NCBI GenBank assembly: GCA_021604505.1
Contig: BQJC01000001.1
Location: 558,001 to 622,000, forward strand
Direction of reading: 5' to 3'
Source of the DNA: Nitrospinaceae bacterium
GTDB taxonomy: Bacteria > Nitrospinota > Nitrospinia > Nitrospinales > VA-1
DNA length: 64,000 nucleotides
The translations under genes were made by a program, and so were the position numbers. The notes beneath the pieces were generated by a model. That model was not told the DNA's origin. It ran no database searches and worked only from the letters and a program-made list of their open reading frames with translations. Positions 22,536 to 30,964 of the stretch are shown here, piece by piece (position 1 is the first letter of the stretch; each line of letters starts with the position of its first letter).

Positions 22536-24800
22536 ATGACCGGCTTAAGCATTCAGGATCTGACAGACGCCGTATTGAAATACCATCCGGGAGCGGATGT
22601 AGACGTTATCCTGGATTCCTACCTGTATTCCGCAAAAGCCCATCGCGGTCAAAGTCGAAAATCCGGCGAAGCGTATATCTCTCACCCCATGAATGTTGCC
22701 TTCAACCTGACGCGTCTGAAGATGGATGAGCAGACCGTTGCCGCCGGGCTGTTGCACGACACCATTGAAGATACGCTGGCCACTTCCGAAGAAATTAAAG
22801 ATCTGTTTGGTGAGGAGATCTATCAGCTGGTCGATGGCGTGACCAAGATCAGCAAGATGGAATTTTCCAGCCGTGAGGAAAGCCAGGCGGAAAATTACCG
22901 CAAGATGATTCTTGCCATGGCCCGCGATATCCGGGTCGTCTTAATAAAACTCGCCGACCGGGCTCACAACCTGAAGACTTTAGGGTCTCTATCCGAAGAG
23001 CGGCAACGCCGAATCGCACGCGAAACCCTGGACATTTATGCTCCACTGGCCAATCGATTGGGAATCGGCTGGTTGCGGTCGGAACTTGAGAATGGCGCTT
23101 TTCGTTATCTCCATCCGGAAGAGTATAAAACGATTGACGAAAAAGTGGCGAAGGGCAAGGAACAGCAGGAAAGCTTCGTAAAAAATGTCTGTGCAATTAT
23201 CACCGGGGAACTGAAAGAGGCTGGAGTTTCGGGTTCCGTCTGCGGGCGGTCAAAATACCATTACAGTATTTATAAAAAAATGGTCGCACAGAATATCACT
23301 TTTGAGAATGTCCATGATTTGATTGGAGTGCGTGTATTGACCGACTCCATAAAAGACTGTTATGCCGTTTTAGGCTTGGTTCATTCCTTGTGGAAGCCGA
23401 TTCCAGGAAGGTTCAAAGATTATATTGCGATGCCCAAGCCCAATATGTACCAATCCCTCCACACCACCGTCATTGGCCCTAAAGGTGAGCGGGTGGAAGT
23501 CCAGATCCGCACCCACGAAATGCACAAAGTTTGTGAAGAAGGAATTGCGGCACACTGGCAATATAAAGAAGAAGGGAAAAATAAAAGCAAAAAAACAGAC
23601 AGTCAACTGGTTTGGGTCCGGCATTTACTGGAGCACCAAAAAGAACTCAAGAATCCCAAGGAGTTTTTAAACGCTTTTAAGGTTAACCTGTATCCCGATG
23701 AGGTGTATGTTTTCACTCCCGATGGCGATGTGATTGCGCTTCCGCACGGCGCCACGCCAGTGGATTTCGCCTATGCGGTTCATACGGACATCGGCAACCA
23801 CTGCACAACCGCAAAGGTGGACGGCAAGATCGCTCCTTTGAGATACAAACTCAGAAACGGTAACCAGGTCGAAATCACAACGTCCAAACAGCAACACCCC
23901 AACCGCGATTGGCTGTCGTTTGTAAAAACCTCCAGGGCCAAAAGCAGAATCTCCAATTATATTAACAGTCAGGAGCGGGAGAGAAGTCTTCGTCTGGGGC
24001 AGGAATTGCTGGAAAAGGAAATACGGGATTATGGTTTGTCCCCGGCTTCCGTCCTGAAAGGAAAGGCGCTGGAAGAAGCCATTCATTCCTGCGGTTACAA
24101 TAAATTGAATAATCTCTTTACGGGAATAGGAATGGGCAAAGTGTCCGTTCACTCCGTGATTGAAAAGCTTCTACCGAAAGAAAAGCTGGAGGAAAAACAG
24201 CGAAAGGACGAGTCCACCCGCATTAAGCTGAAGGACAAGGCGCCTCATCAAAAGACCCGTGAAAGCGCGATCAAGGTCAAATGTTTTAACGACGATATAC
24301 TTTTGCGCGTCGGCAAGTGTTGCAATCCGCTTCCTGGGGACCCAATCTGCGGCTACATCACCCGGGGCCGGGGAGTGACGGTTCATCACATCGATTGCCC
24401 AGGCATCAGCCAGTTGAGCGAGGAATCGGAACGTCTGGTAGAGGTGGAATGGGATACCGGTCAGAAAACCATTTTTCCCGCGAAAATATCCATCGTCACC
24501 GAGGACAAGCCCGGGTTATTGGCCAATATCAGCAGCGTTCTGGCCGAATGCGATATCAACATCATTCAAGCCAACGTACGGCAGGGTCCTCACAAACGAG
24601 CGTATTTTGACCTTTCAATAGAAATTGAGGACCTGGCTCAACTCAACCGGACCCTGGGAGAGGTTAAAAAAGTAGACGGTATCATTCATCTGGAGAGGGT
24701 TAAGGAATACAATAAGAAGAAAAACCTGAGTCAAAATCTGTCTGGAAACCAGGAGGCAGGCGGCAGTGTGGCTGAAGACCTGGAACTGCAGGTCAATTAG
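22536..24800 (+). CDS. spoT: Bifunctional (p)ppGpp synthase/hydrolase (RelA/SpoT)
   Basis: A 754-residue Rsh enzyme that makes and degrades the stringent-response alarmone. The N-terminal HD hydrolase domain is intact (SHPMNVAFN, LLHDTIEDT, ADRAHNLKTL), so hydrolase activity is expected. The synthetase domain shows GRSKYHYSIYKKM, DLIGVRVL, PGRFKDYIAMPKPNMYQSLH and VEVQIRTHEMH. A TGS domain (YVFTPDGDVIALPHGATPVD), a helical/Cys region (GKCCNPLPGDPICGY) and a C-terminal ACT domain follow. It is the only long Rsh seen here. It converges on rpmB with one base between stops. Confidence 0.96.
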   Translation: MTGLSIQDLTDAVLKYHPGADVDVILDSYLYSAKAHRGQSRKSGEAYISHPMNVAFNLTRLKMDEQTVAAGLLHDTIEDTLATSEEIKDLFGEEIYQLVDGVTKISKMEFSSREESQAENYRKMILAMARDIRVVLIKLADRAHNLKTLGSLSEERQRRIARETLDIYAPLANRLGIGWLRSELENGAFRYLHPEEYKTIDEKVAKGKEQQESFVKNVCAIITGELKEAGVSGSVCGRSKYHYSIYKKMVAQNITFENVHDLIGVRVLTDSIKDCYAVLGLVHSLWKPIPGRFKDYIAMPKPNMYQSLHTTVIGPKGERVEVQIRTHEMHKVCEEGIAAHWQYKEEGKNKSKKTDSQLVWVRHLLEHQKELKNPKEFLNAFKVNLYPDEVYVFTPDGDVIALPHGATPVDFAYAVHTDIGNHCTTAKVDGKIAPLRYKLRNGNQVEITTSKQQHPNRDWLSFVKTSRAKSRISNYINSQERERSLRLGQELLEKEIRDYGLSPASVLKGKALEEAIHSCGYNKLNNLFTGIGMGKVSVHSVIEKLLPKEKLEEKQRKDESTRIKLKDKAPHQKTRESAIKVKCFNDDILLRVGKCCNPLPGDPICGYITRGRGVTVHHIDCPGISQLSEESERLVEVEWDTGQKTIFPAKISIVTEDKPGLLANISSVLAECDINIIQANVRQGPHKRAYFDLSIEIEDLAQLNRTLGEVKKVDGIIHLERVKEYNKKKNLSQNLSGNQEAGGSVAEDLELQVN

Positions 24801-24801
24801 A

Positions 24802-24993
24802 CTAACTGGCTTTAGCGACTTTTCCCGCTTTCAAACAGCGAGTGCAGACCTTCATCGTCCGGACCGCTCCTTCATAGACGACGCGCAATTTTTTCAGGTT
24901 GGGGTTCCAACGGCGCCGTGTCTTGTTATTCGCATGACTCACATTATTGCCATACATAGGACCCTTATCGCAAACGTCACATCTCTTGGACAT
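24802..24993 (-). CDS. rpmB: 50S ribosomal protein L28
   Basis: A 63-residue ribosomal protein bL28. It begins [20 protein letters not shown], followed by [10 protein letters not shown], the classical L28 opening. Two CxxC pairs (CDVC and CTRC) form a zinc ribbon, so this is the zinc-binding (C+) form. The ATG at 24993 lies seven bases after AAGGAG; a TTG just upstream in frame is ignored for that reason. It is monocistronic. Confidence 0.97.
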   Translation of the reverse strand: MSKRCDVCDKGPMYGNNVSHANNKTRRRWNPNLKKLRVVYEGAVRTMKVCTRCLKAGKVAKAS

Positions 24994-25079
24994 CAAACAC
25001 TCCTTGCAAAAAACGTTGTTTCAAGAAAACGTAAATGCTAACATACCCAGATATGCCGGGCAAGTAAATTAGGCGCCGT

Positions 25080-25310
25080 ATGATTATAAAAAAAGACACT
25101 AAAATCAATGAAATAATCAGTGCCTATCCCGATGCCGTCAAGTTTTTTACGGATCTGAATATGAGCTGCAGCCAATGCTTTGCGGTCAATTTCGATACCC
25201 TGGAAAACGGAGCCCTCATGCACGGCATGGATGCAAACAAATTGATTGACCAGCTCAACCAGTACCTTTCCAGCCTGCCTGCGCCCACGGTTTCGACCCA
25301 TCCCAAATAA
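25080..25310 (+). CDS. DUF1858 domain protein
   Basis: A 76-residue protein matching the DUF1858 pattern: start KKDTKINEIISAYPDAVKFF, central NMSCSQCFAVNFDTLENGA with a CxxC pair, and an amphipathic C-terminal helix. These small proteins occur with hybrid-cluster or redox proteins and may bind metal or a thiol partner, but their role is not known. It starts ATG at 25080, divergently placed from rpmB. The 151-base spacer after it has an AGGAGGAAGG stretch with no convincing ORF behind it. Confidence 0.85.
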   Translation: MIIKKDTKINEIISAYPDAVKFFTDLNMSCSQCFAVNFDTLENGALMHGMDANKLIDQLNQYLSSLPAPTVSTHPK

Positions 25311-25461
25311 ACGCGCAATTTAAGGACCTAATCACAGGAGGAAGGTTCCCATAGCATTGTTTCGCGGTTTGCGGGACCTGAATGCCCGTTCAAGGATATT
25401 TCCAGGGCAATGGATTGTAATGAGGAGATTAGGACTGAAAAGTCAGAGGATCTGCTTTGCG

Positions 25462-25782
25462 TCAGCCGAGGGAAATGGACTCGGTGATGATATCTTTTAA
25501 TAATTTGGCGGCGACTTCGCGGCTGTCTACCTGAAAACGGCCTTCTTCGACTTCTTTTTTGATACGTGCGACTTTTTCAGCTTGCGATACATTGGGCCCC
25601 TCCTTGACAGAGTTGATGGCGCTTTGAATGGCAACCGCCTCCGCCGAAAAAGCCGTTTTGTCCGATCCCTGAACCGGAGTGGAGGATGAAGAGGAATCTT
25701 TATTCCCACTAGCCACAGGTGCCTTATTGGCGACCTTAATCTTATTTTGAATGGCTTTATTTTTTATTTCAGGAATTTCCAT
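25462..25782 (-). CDS. flgM: Anti-sigma-28 factor FlgM
   Basis: A 106-residue protein whose C-terminal half has the FlgM signature: EKVARIKKEVEEGRFQVDS then REVAAKLLKDIITES. The N-terminal half is Ser/Thr-rich and presumably disordered, as in known FlgM. FlgM binds FliA and delays late flagellar genes until it is exported through the completed hook-basal body. No other flagellar gene is nearby, so it is an orphan here, implying flagellar genes elsewhere in the genome. The 337-base spacer on its 5' side (25783-26119) is AT-rich and shows no ORF. Confidence 0.88.
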   Translation of the reverse strand: MEIPEIKNKAIQNKIKVANKAPVASGNKDSSSSSTPVQGSDKTAFSAEAVAIQSAINSVKEGPNVSQAEKVARIKKEVEEGRFQVDSREVAAKLLKDIITESISLG

Positions 25783-26119
25783 CGCTTCAACCTCGACTCA
25801 AAAAAATCAAAAAACCAATTATTTCAATAGCTTACAATAATTTTGCCAAATTGTCACCCCAAAGAGGCGAATTTTTCAATAACTAAATGCCTCCTTGCAT
25901 TCCTATCTATCGGCCAATAGCGGGGAAACTTGAGACCCCAGGCCGCAAATAAATGCATCTGAATTTCTTGATTTTATCTAAAGTAGCGACTATCTAACGG
26001 TTTGTCAAGGCGGGAGGCTTCCATTTCCACAATCAAGAGAATTTATTAAGGTTTTACATCAGGAAATCGGCCTCCGGGTCTGAAATTGGGGTAAAATAAA
26101 CGTTTTTTGGGGTAAAACC

Positions 26120-26563
26120 ATGAAGAAATACCGGAATCCCGTCCCTACAGTCGACATCATCATTCAATTGGGGAAAAACGCCATTGTCCTGATCGAACGG
26201 GCCAATCCTCCGCATGGATGGGCCTTACCGGGAGGCTATGTGGACTATGGAGAATCTTTGGAAGAGGCGGCGGTCCGGGAAGCCAAGGAGGAAACATCTC
26301 TGGATATTGAGTTACTCAGCCAATTTCACACCTATTCAGACCCACAGCGGGATTCACGCCAGCACAATATTTCCACGGTTTTTGTCGCCAGATCCTCAGG
26401 CATCCCAAAAGGAGCGACAGACGCTCGGCGCGCTGATGTTTTTTTTGAGGATTCTTTGCCGGGTCCGTTGGTTTTTGATCACAGCCAGATATTGAGAGAC
26501 TATTTTCAAGCTGTCCGTGCCAATGAAGGCGCTCAATGGTATGTAAAACGGATCAAACCCTGA
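26120..26563 (+). CDS. Nudix hydrolase (ADP-ribose pyrophosphatase-like)
   Basis: A 147-residue Nudix-fold pyrophosphohydrolase. The Nudix box is complete: [18 protein letters not shown] followed by KEETSL, with the catalytic glutamates in place. The preceding [15 protein letters not shown] segment and the following [17 protein letters not shown] resemble the ADP-ribose/NUDT-like subgroup, but substrates of Nudix enzymes cannot be fixed from sequence. It hydrolyses a nucleoside diphosphate linked to another moiety. A M28-family gene follows 31 bases downstream on the same strand, perhaps co-transcribed. Confidence 0.92.
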   Translation: MKKYRNPVPTVDIIIQLGKNAIVLIERANPPHGWALPGGYVDYGESLEEAAVREAKEETSLDIELLSQFHTYSDPQRDSRQHNISTVFVARSSGIPKGATDARRADVFFEDSLPGPLVFDHSQILRDYFQAVRANEGAQWYVKRIKP

Positions 26564-26594
26564 CTCATCAACCTCATTGGACAGGAAAAATTAT

Positions 26595-27518
26595 ATGCGA
26601 AGAATTTGGCGACAGGTTTTGTTGATTGGAATCATTGTGTTTCATGGAGCCTCCGACTCCAGGCCCGCTGAAGCGCAAAAATTACAGGATTACTCCCAGA
26701 TAACCTGGAACTATCTCAAAACGCTCACCGGGTTTGGTCCTAGAAACCCTGGCAGTTCCGGCCATTTCAAAACAATGGAATTGATTAAGCGGGTGGGGGA
26801 GAAGTATGCGGATGTTGGAGAAGAGCAAAAATTCTTTTTTCCCTCAGGCGATGGAAATAAGATACAGATGTCCAACTTTCGTTTGAAATTTAAAGGGACA
26901 CGTAAAGGCCCTCCGATTTTAATTGGCGCCCATTTTGATACCCGGCCCTATGCTGATGAAGAATCGAATCCCGCTTTGCAATCGAGGCCGATTTTAGGGG
27001 CCAACGATGGTGGGTCGGGAACTGCGGTACTATTGGCATTGGCGGAATACCTGAAGCAGAACCAGGACCGCAGGTCGGTGGAGCTGGTTTTCTTCGATGG
27101 GGAAGACTATGGCAAAAAGGGTTCCGGAGAAAATTTATTGGGATCCACCCATTACGCCGCTCAACTGAGAGAAACCAGTCCCGACAGCTGGCCCTATTGC
27201 GTGATCATCATCGACATGGTGGGAGACCGGGACCTCGAAATCTTTAGAGAAACGCACTCCGTAAAAAGCGCTTCCTGGCTGGTGGACCTGATTTTTGGCG
27301 TCGCCAAGGAAATGAACGTCCCTCAGTTTATCAACAAAAGCAAATACACTATCTTTGACGATCATTACCCGTTTATCGGGCTTGGAATTCCTTCGGTCCT
27401 GTTGATCGATTTCGATTACCCCTACTGGCACAAAATGACCGACACCCTGGACAAATGTTCCCCTGAAAATTTATATGCTGTTTTTTCTGTGGTGGTGGAA
27501 GTGCTGGGGAAAATTTAA
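26595..27518 (+). CDS. M28-family zinc protein, glutaminyl-peptide cyclotransferase-like
   Basis: A secreted protein of about 307 residues. The start at ATG 26595 gives a clean signal peptide (MRRIWRQVLLIGIIVFHGAS) with AGGA upstream; the frame also extends to TTG at 26577. Zinc-site segments are GAHFDTRP, ANDGGSGTAVLLALAEYL, VFFDGEDYG and the C-terminal LLIDFDYPYWHKMTDTLDKC. This last motif and DDHYPFIGLGIPS are characteristic of glutaminyl cyclases, which form N-terminal pyroglutamate, rather than of M28 aminopeptidases. The call is therefore QC-like with aminopeptidase as the alternative. It acts in the periplasm. Confidence 0.87.
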   Translation: MRRIWRQVLLIGIIVFHGASDSRPAEAQKLQDYSQITWNYLKTLTGFGPRNPGSSGHFKTMELIKRVGEKYADVGEEQKFFFPSGDGNKIQMSNFRLKFKGTRKGPPILIGAHFDTRPYADEESNPALQSRPILGANDGGSGTAVLLALAEYLKQNQDRRSVELVFFDGEDYGKKGSGENLLGSTHYAAQLRETSPDSWPYCVIIIDMVGDRDLEIFRETHSVKSASWLVDLIFGVAKEMNVPQFINKSKYTIFDDHYPFIGLGIPSVLLIDFDYPYWHKMTDTLDKCSPENLYAVFSVVVEVLGKI

Positions 27519-27529
27519 ACGCCATCCGG

Positions 27530-28894
27530 TTATTTAGCGGGGGCAGTGGACAGCTTGGCGAGTTCTTGTTGCGCTTTCGCATTTTCCGGGTCCATCCGTA
27601 AAATGATTTCCAGCTGACTTTTAGCTTCCCGGTTTTCCCCTAAGCGGTGATAAGTTTCGAACAGTTTCCAATGCAAAGTAAAAAAGTCCACTCCCAGTTC
27701 CACGGACTTGTCGTAAGCCTTTCGTGCATCTGTAAGCCTATCCAGAGCGAAATAGGAATTGCCAAGGTTGTAATAGGCGATGCCAAATTCCGGATCGAGC
27801 CGTATGGTTTTTTCTAGGTGAGGAAGGGCTTCCGCGGCCCGGTTCACCTTGTTGAGAGCGGCTCCCAGATTGGAAAGGGCCTGAATGAAATTAGGATAAA
27901 CCTGAACGGCGTTTTGAAATTTCTCCACGGCTTTTTCCAGGTTGCCGGTACGGAAATAAAATCCTCCCAGGTTCGACAGCGCTTCCGGAAAATTGGGATT
28001 GATCCTGATGATCTTTTCATAGTCGGAGATGGTTTCTTCAATCCGGCCTTGATCGCGTTTTGCAGCGGCAAGGTCATAAAGCGCCAGCACGAAATTGGGA
28101 TCCTTTTTGAGTACCTGTTGAAAGTGGGTGACCGCGAGATCGAGATCCCCTAAACCGTAAAGCGCGTAATTTCCCCGGTAATACAGAGCCTCCTTGGAAT
28201 CGCGGTCTTCCTGTAACAGCTGGTCAAAGGTCATGGCCTTCTTATTGTTCAGATAAGGCCGAATCTCATGAATGGGAAGCGCGAGATTGATACCGCGGCC
28301 CTCCAGGGTGGCGATACCGACCACTTTATTGTCTTTGTCCAGCACCGGTCCGCCGCTGAATCCAGGTCCGAAAGAGGAAGAGGTGTACAAATAGGAAAAC
28401 TCGGGGTGGGCCTGAGGGTGAACTCCCAGGATGAAACCATAGGTCTGAAGAAGCAGGCCTTTGGGGCGGCCTTCTTCCTCAGTCACGCTTTGGGACAAAT
28501 ACCCCACCGCGCTGGAATAATCGTACGCCCGAGTCTTCCGAGAGTCCCCGATTTCCAGAGTGGAGTAAACACCGTCCTTGATTTTCAAGATGGCAAAGTC
28601 CTTGATGCGGTCTATTTTTAATATCTGCTGAACAGGAACCTGATCGCCGTTTGCGAAAACCACATTCACCGAAGCCGCATCCACGAGCACATGATAATTG
28701 GTGATGAGGATTCCCTCCGGCTTGACGACAAAACCTGTTCCCGTACCGAGCGTGTTTCCGGTTCTGTCCTTACAGATGAGCAGGACGATGGCGTTTTTAT
28801 TGACCTCGTGGCCGAAAGCCTGAGAGCAAAGACTCCAAAACAAAAGCGAGGAAACGGCGAAGACAATGATTTTCTTAAGAAGTGATTTCTCCAT
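27530..28894 (-). CDS. Secreted trypsin-like serine protease with TPR repeats
   Basis: A 454-residue exported protein: signal peptide (IIVFAVSSLLFWSLCSQAFG), then an S1C trypsin-like domain and about six tetratricopeptide repeats. The catalytic triad is visible: His in LITNYHVLVD, Asp in RIKDFAILKI and Ser in FGPGFSGGPVLD. From about residue 235 the TPR part shows repeated A-x-x-x-Y/F-L/A patterns (FPEALSNLGGFYFRTGNLEKA, FGIAYYNLGNSYFALDRLTDA). No PDZ domain is seen, unlike DegP. The architecture suggests substrate or partner recognition by TPRs instead. The M28-like gene converges on it with an 11-base gap. Target proteins are unknown. Confidence 0.92.
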   Translation of the reverse strand: MEKSLLKKIIVFAVSSLLFWSLCSQAFGHEVNKNAIVLLICKDRTGNTLGTGTGFVVKPEGILITNYHVLVDAASVNVVFANGDQVPVQQILKIDRIKDFAILKIKDGVYSTLEIGDSRKTRAYDYSSAVGYLSQSVTEEEGRPKGLLLQTYGFILGVHPQAHPEFSYLYTSSSFGPGFSGGPVLDKDNKVVGIATLEGRGINLALPIHEIRPYLNNKKAMTFDQLLQEDRDSKEALYYRGNYALYGLGDLDLAVTHFQQVLKKDPNFVLALYDLAAAKRDQGRIEETISDYEKIIRINPNFPEALSNLGGFYFRTGNLEKAVEKFQNAVQVYPNFIQALSNLGAALNKVNRAAEALPHLEKTIRLDPEFGIAYYNLGNSYFALDRLTDARKAYDKSVELGVDFFTLHWKLFETYHRLGENREAKSQLEIILRMDPENAKAQQELAKLSTAPAK

Positions 28895-29134
28895 GGTAAA
28901 TGAATGCTTTTAGATCCGCCGTCTGACAGATCAAGGTCTAGAGTTTCCGGACGCTTGTGTGAAAAAACAATTTGGATAAAATTATTTTATAAGCTAAGAA
29001 CGTGGATTACAACCCATTTCGGTGCCAGGCGGGTTTAGTTTTCCATTGAAAAAAGAGGTTTTAGAAAGGTTCTATAACCAAAAGTTCGAGCTTGTAAACT
29101 TGGGTAGACGAATATAAAAGCTCAAAGAGCGGGC

Positions 29135-29164
29135 AAAAAAATGCCGTCCCGGGTGGGACGGCAT
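29135..29164 (-). terminator. Strong rho-independent terminator for DUF4399 gene 1
   Basis: On the minus strand ATGCCGTCCC and GGGACGGCAT form a perfect 10-bp stem with a four-base loop, followed by TTTTTT. It is 26 bases beyond the stop of the gene at 29190-29603. The rest of the 28895-29189 spacer is AT-rich with no ORF. Confidence 0.92.
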
Positions 29165-29189
29165 TCGATCGTTAGAAGACCTAAGGGTT

Positions 29190-29603
29190 CTATTTTACGG
29201 TAATTTGAATTTCTGCTGTGATCGGAGGATCGTAAGGGACATGGTTTCCTTTAGCGAACAGCGCCCGGATCGTGTGCTTGCCGGCGTCCAACTTTAGCTC
29301 TTTGCAGGTGGACCCATCGCCCATATGGACATGCTGAGCATCTTTGGCGATGGGTTTGCTGAGGTCCTTAGGAAGATCAACATTGATCAACAAATGGTGG
29401 TGGCCTTTACCTTCATTAGTGCCATTTTTAGCAGGCTCAACCGTAACGCCATGCGTTTCCAAACATACTTTAACAGGGCCAGAAACCGCCGCGCCATTAG
29501 GGGGTTCGGTGATTTTAACGGAATTGCCGGCGCAGGCTGAAGAAATGCCAAAAACAAAAAGAATTGCCAAGAGTGTAAGAAATTTAACAGAAATTTTTTG
29601 CAT
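29190..29603 (-). CDS. DUF4399 secreted protein, copy 1
   Basis: A 137-residue exported protein. The start at 29603 (MQKISVKFLTLLAILFVFGISSACA) gives a signal peptide and follows AAGGAGTCTTG; the frame continues upstream without support. The mature domain begins VKITEPPNGAAVSGPVKVCL and carries GKGHHHLLINVDLP, then HVHMGDGSTCKEL, then HTIRALFAKGNHVPYDPPI. These are the conserved features of DUF4399 proteins. A His-rich strand and two Cys suggest a metal site or a disulfide, but function is unknown. A close paralogue lies 350 bases upstream on the same strand, each with its own promoter and terminator. Confidence 0.88.
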   Translation of the reverse strand: MQKISVKFLTLLAILFVFGISSACAGNSVKITEPPNGAAVSGPVKVCLETHGVTVEPAKNGTNEGKGHHHLLINVDLPKDLSKPIAKDAQHVHMGDGSTCKELKLDAGKHTIRALFAKGNHVPYDPPITAEIQITVK

Positions 29604-29664
29604 GGTGCCAAGACTCCTTAGGTAAATTAGGATTGTTAGGGCCTTCCAACGCGATTGATTCAAT

Positions 29665-29693
29665 CGTATATTTGGACCTTAATTTATATGCAA
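29665..29693 (-). promoter_or_regulatory. Promoter of DUF4399 gene 1
   Basis: On the minus strand TTGCAT (29693-29688) and TATACG (29670-29665) are 17 bases apart. The sequence around it (GGTCCAAATATAC, CGCGTTGG) is conserved in the matching position upstream of the second copy at 30421-30450. This independent conservation supports the boxes. Confidence 0.7.
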
Positions 29694-29890
29694 TAGCTCA
29701 TACTATAAAATATCTTTTGCAAAAGGAACCTTTTAAATTCAAAAATATTAAGAAGTTAACCACTAATACACCCTTTATGGATAGCGAAATTTTTTTCAAT
29801 TCTATTGAAAGAAAAGACTTTATGGGGGTGAAAAAACGGCTTGGGGTGAAATACTGTGTTCTGGTGGGATGGGGCCACGGGGAAGCGGAT

Positions 29891-29926
29891 AAAAAAATGC
29901 TGCTCCGAATCTGCAAGGGAGCAGCA
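29891..29926 (-). terminator. Rho-independent terminator for DUF4399 gene 2
   Basis: On the minus strand TGCTGCTCC pairs with GGAGCAGCA around an 11-base loop and is followed by TTTTTTT. It ends the transcript of the gene at 29953-30363, so the two paralogues are separately transcribed. Nothing else is seen in the 29604-29952 spacer apart from the promoter of copy 1. Confidence 0.9.
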
Positions 29927-29952
29927 AATCTTTATCTGAATGATTAGAAATT

Positions 29953-30363
29953 CTATTTTACAGTGATGGTTATCTTATCTGTAATCGCAGGGTCATAAGG
30001 CACATGGTTTCCCTTGGCAAAGAGGGCCCGAATGGTATGCTTACCGGAAGACAATTCAATTTTTTTGCAGTTGGAGCCATCCCCCATGTGAATGTGGTTT
30101 CCGTCTTTGCCAATAGGTTCCTTTAGATTTTCCGGCAGGTCAACATCCACTAAAAGATGATGATGGCCTTTGCCTTCATTGACCCCCTTTTTAGCAGGTT
30201 CAACTTCTAGGCCTTTAACGGCAAGACAGACTTTTACCGAACTCGAAACTGTGTCGCCGTCATTTGGGGAGGTGATCATCACCGTTCCTCCTGCATAGGC
30301 CAGAGAAGAAACACCAAAAACAGCAATCAACGTCATCAACCACTTAAAAGGCGATTTATACAT
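29953..30363 (-). CDS. DUF4399 secreted protein, copy 2
   Basis: A 136-residue paralogue of the protein at 29190-29603. Signal peptide: FKWLMTLIAVFGVSSLAYA. The mature part repeats the same landmarks: VKVCLAVKGLEVEPAKKG, EGKGHHHLLVDVDLP, HIHMGDGSNCKK, then HTIRALFAKGNHVPYDP. The 3' halves are nearly identical in protein sequence, while the N-terminal parts have drifted. The leader AAAGGAGTCTTGCACCATG matches that of copy 1, so the duplication included the regulatory region. Keeping both with separate promoters suggests dosage or differential use. Confidence 0.88.
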   Translation of the reverse strand: MYKSPFKWLMTLIAVFGVSSLAYAGGTVMITSPNDGDTVSSSVKVCLAVKGLEVEPAKKGVNEGKGHHHLLVDVDLPENLKEPIGKDGNHIHMGDGSNCKKIELSSGKHTIRALFAKGNHVPYDPAITDKITITVK

Positions 30364-30420
30364 GGTGCAAGACTCCTTTAAAAAAAAGTTATTGGAACCT
30401 CCAAACGCGATTAACTAAAA

Positions 30421-30450
30421 TGTATATTTGGACCGATAATTTAGACGCAA
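30421..30450 (-). promoter_or_regulatory. Promoter of DUF4399 gene 2
   Basis: On the minus strand TTGCGT (30450-30445) and TATACA (30426-30421) are 18 bases apart, in the same context (GGTCCAAATATAC, CGCGTTTGG) as the promoter of copy 1. Confidence 0.68.
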
Positions 30451-30964
30451 TAACGTATATTATGAAATTCTTTTCCGAAAAGAAACCAGTAAAAATGGCC
30501 CGTTTTCGGTTTTCTCAATCGAGAACTTCTGCTCTAGCGACTGGTTTCAAAAGGACGAAGGAAACTCTCCTCAGTATGAGTGATAAGGGAAGAAAGATTT
30601 GAGGGAGTTATCTTTGCTCTCATGCAAATAGAAAAAAGTTTGAAAGGGTGGTGCTAAGGAAAAATATCGTTTTAAGGATATGGAAGGGGTTGCACATATT
30701 GTCATTAAAAACGGTTCGCGGTGATATTTGGCGCATCTAATAATTAAGCAGGTTTTCTGCTTTTCGGGTAAAGAATATAAGCAGGAGGCCAGAAACCCTA
30801 CTTTGAAATTAAAAATTGCCGTATTTCCCTTGACATAAAAATGATTGTTAAATAACCTCGATTATTAACCTAAGTGATTTCGACGCATAATAAAGAATAA
30901 TCAAACAGTTGGAAAAGCATCATCAATTATTCCAGCTGGCTTTTTGAACATATAGGAGGTTGTG
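30451..30964. other. AT-rich spacer upstream of the Mrp-family ATPase
   Basis: This 510-base stretch has no convincing ORF. A TTGACA box at 30830-30835 followed 17 bases later by TAACCT may be the promoter of the Mrp gene, leaving a leader of roughly 100 bases. AGGAGG at 30954-30959 is its ribosome site. I see no riboswitch that I can name. Confidence 0.45.

Noticed and set aside
25357-25500. TTG-started frame behind an AGGAGGAAGG sequence
   Set aside because: Spacing is long, the frame overlaps the 3' end of flgM, and the peptide has no recognisable pattern.
29633-29947. Open frame of 104 codons on the + strand
   Set aside because: It runs across the promoter of DUF4399 gene 1 and the terminator of gene 2, has no ribosome site, and its peptide shows no protein-like pattern.
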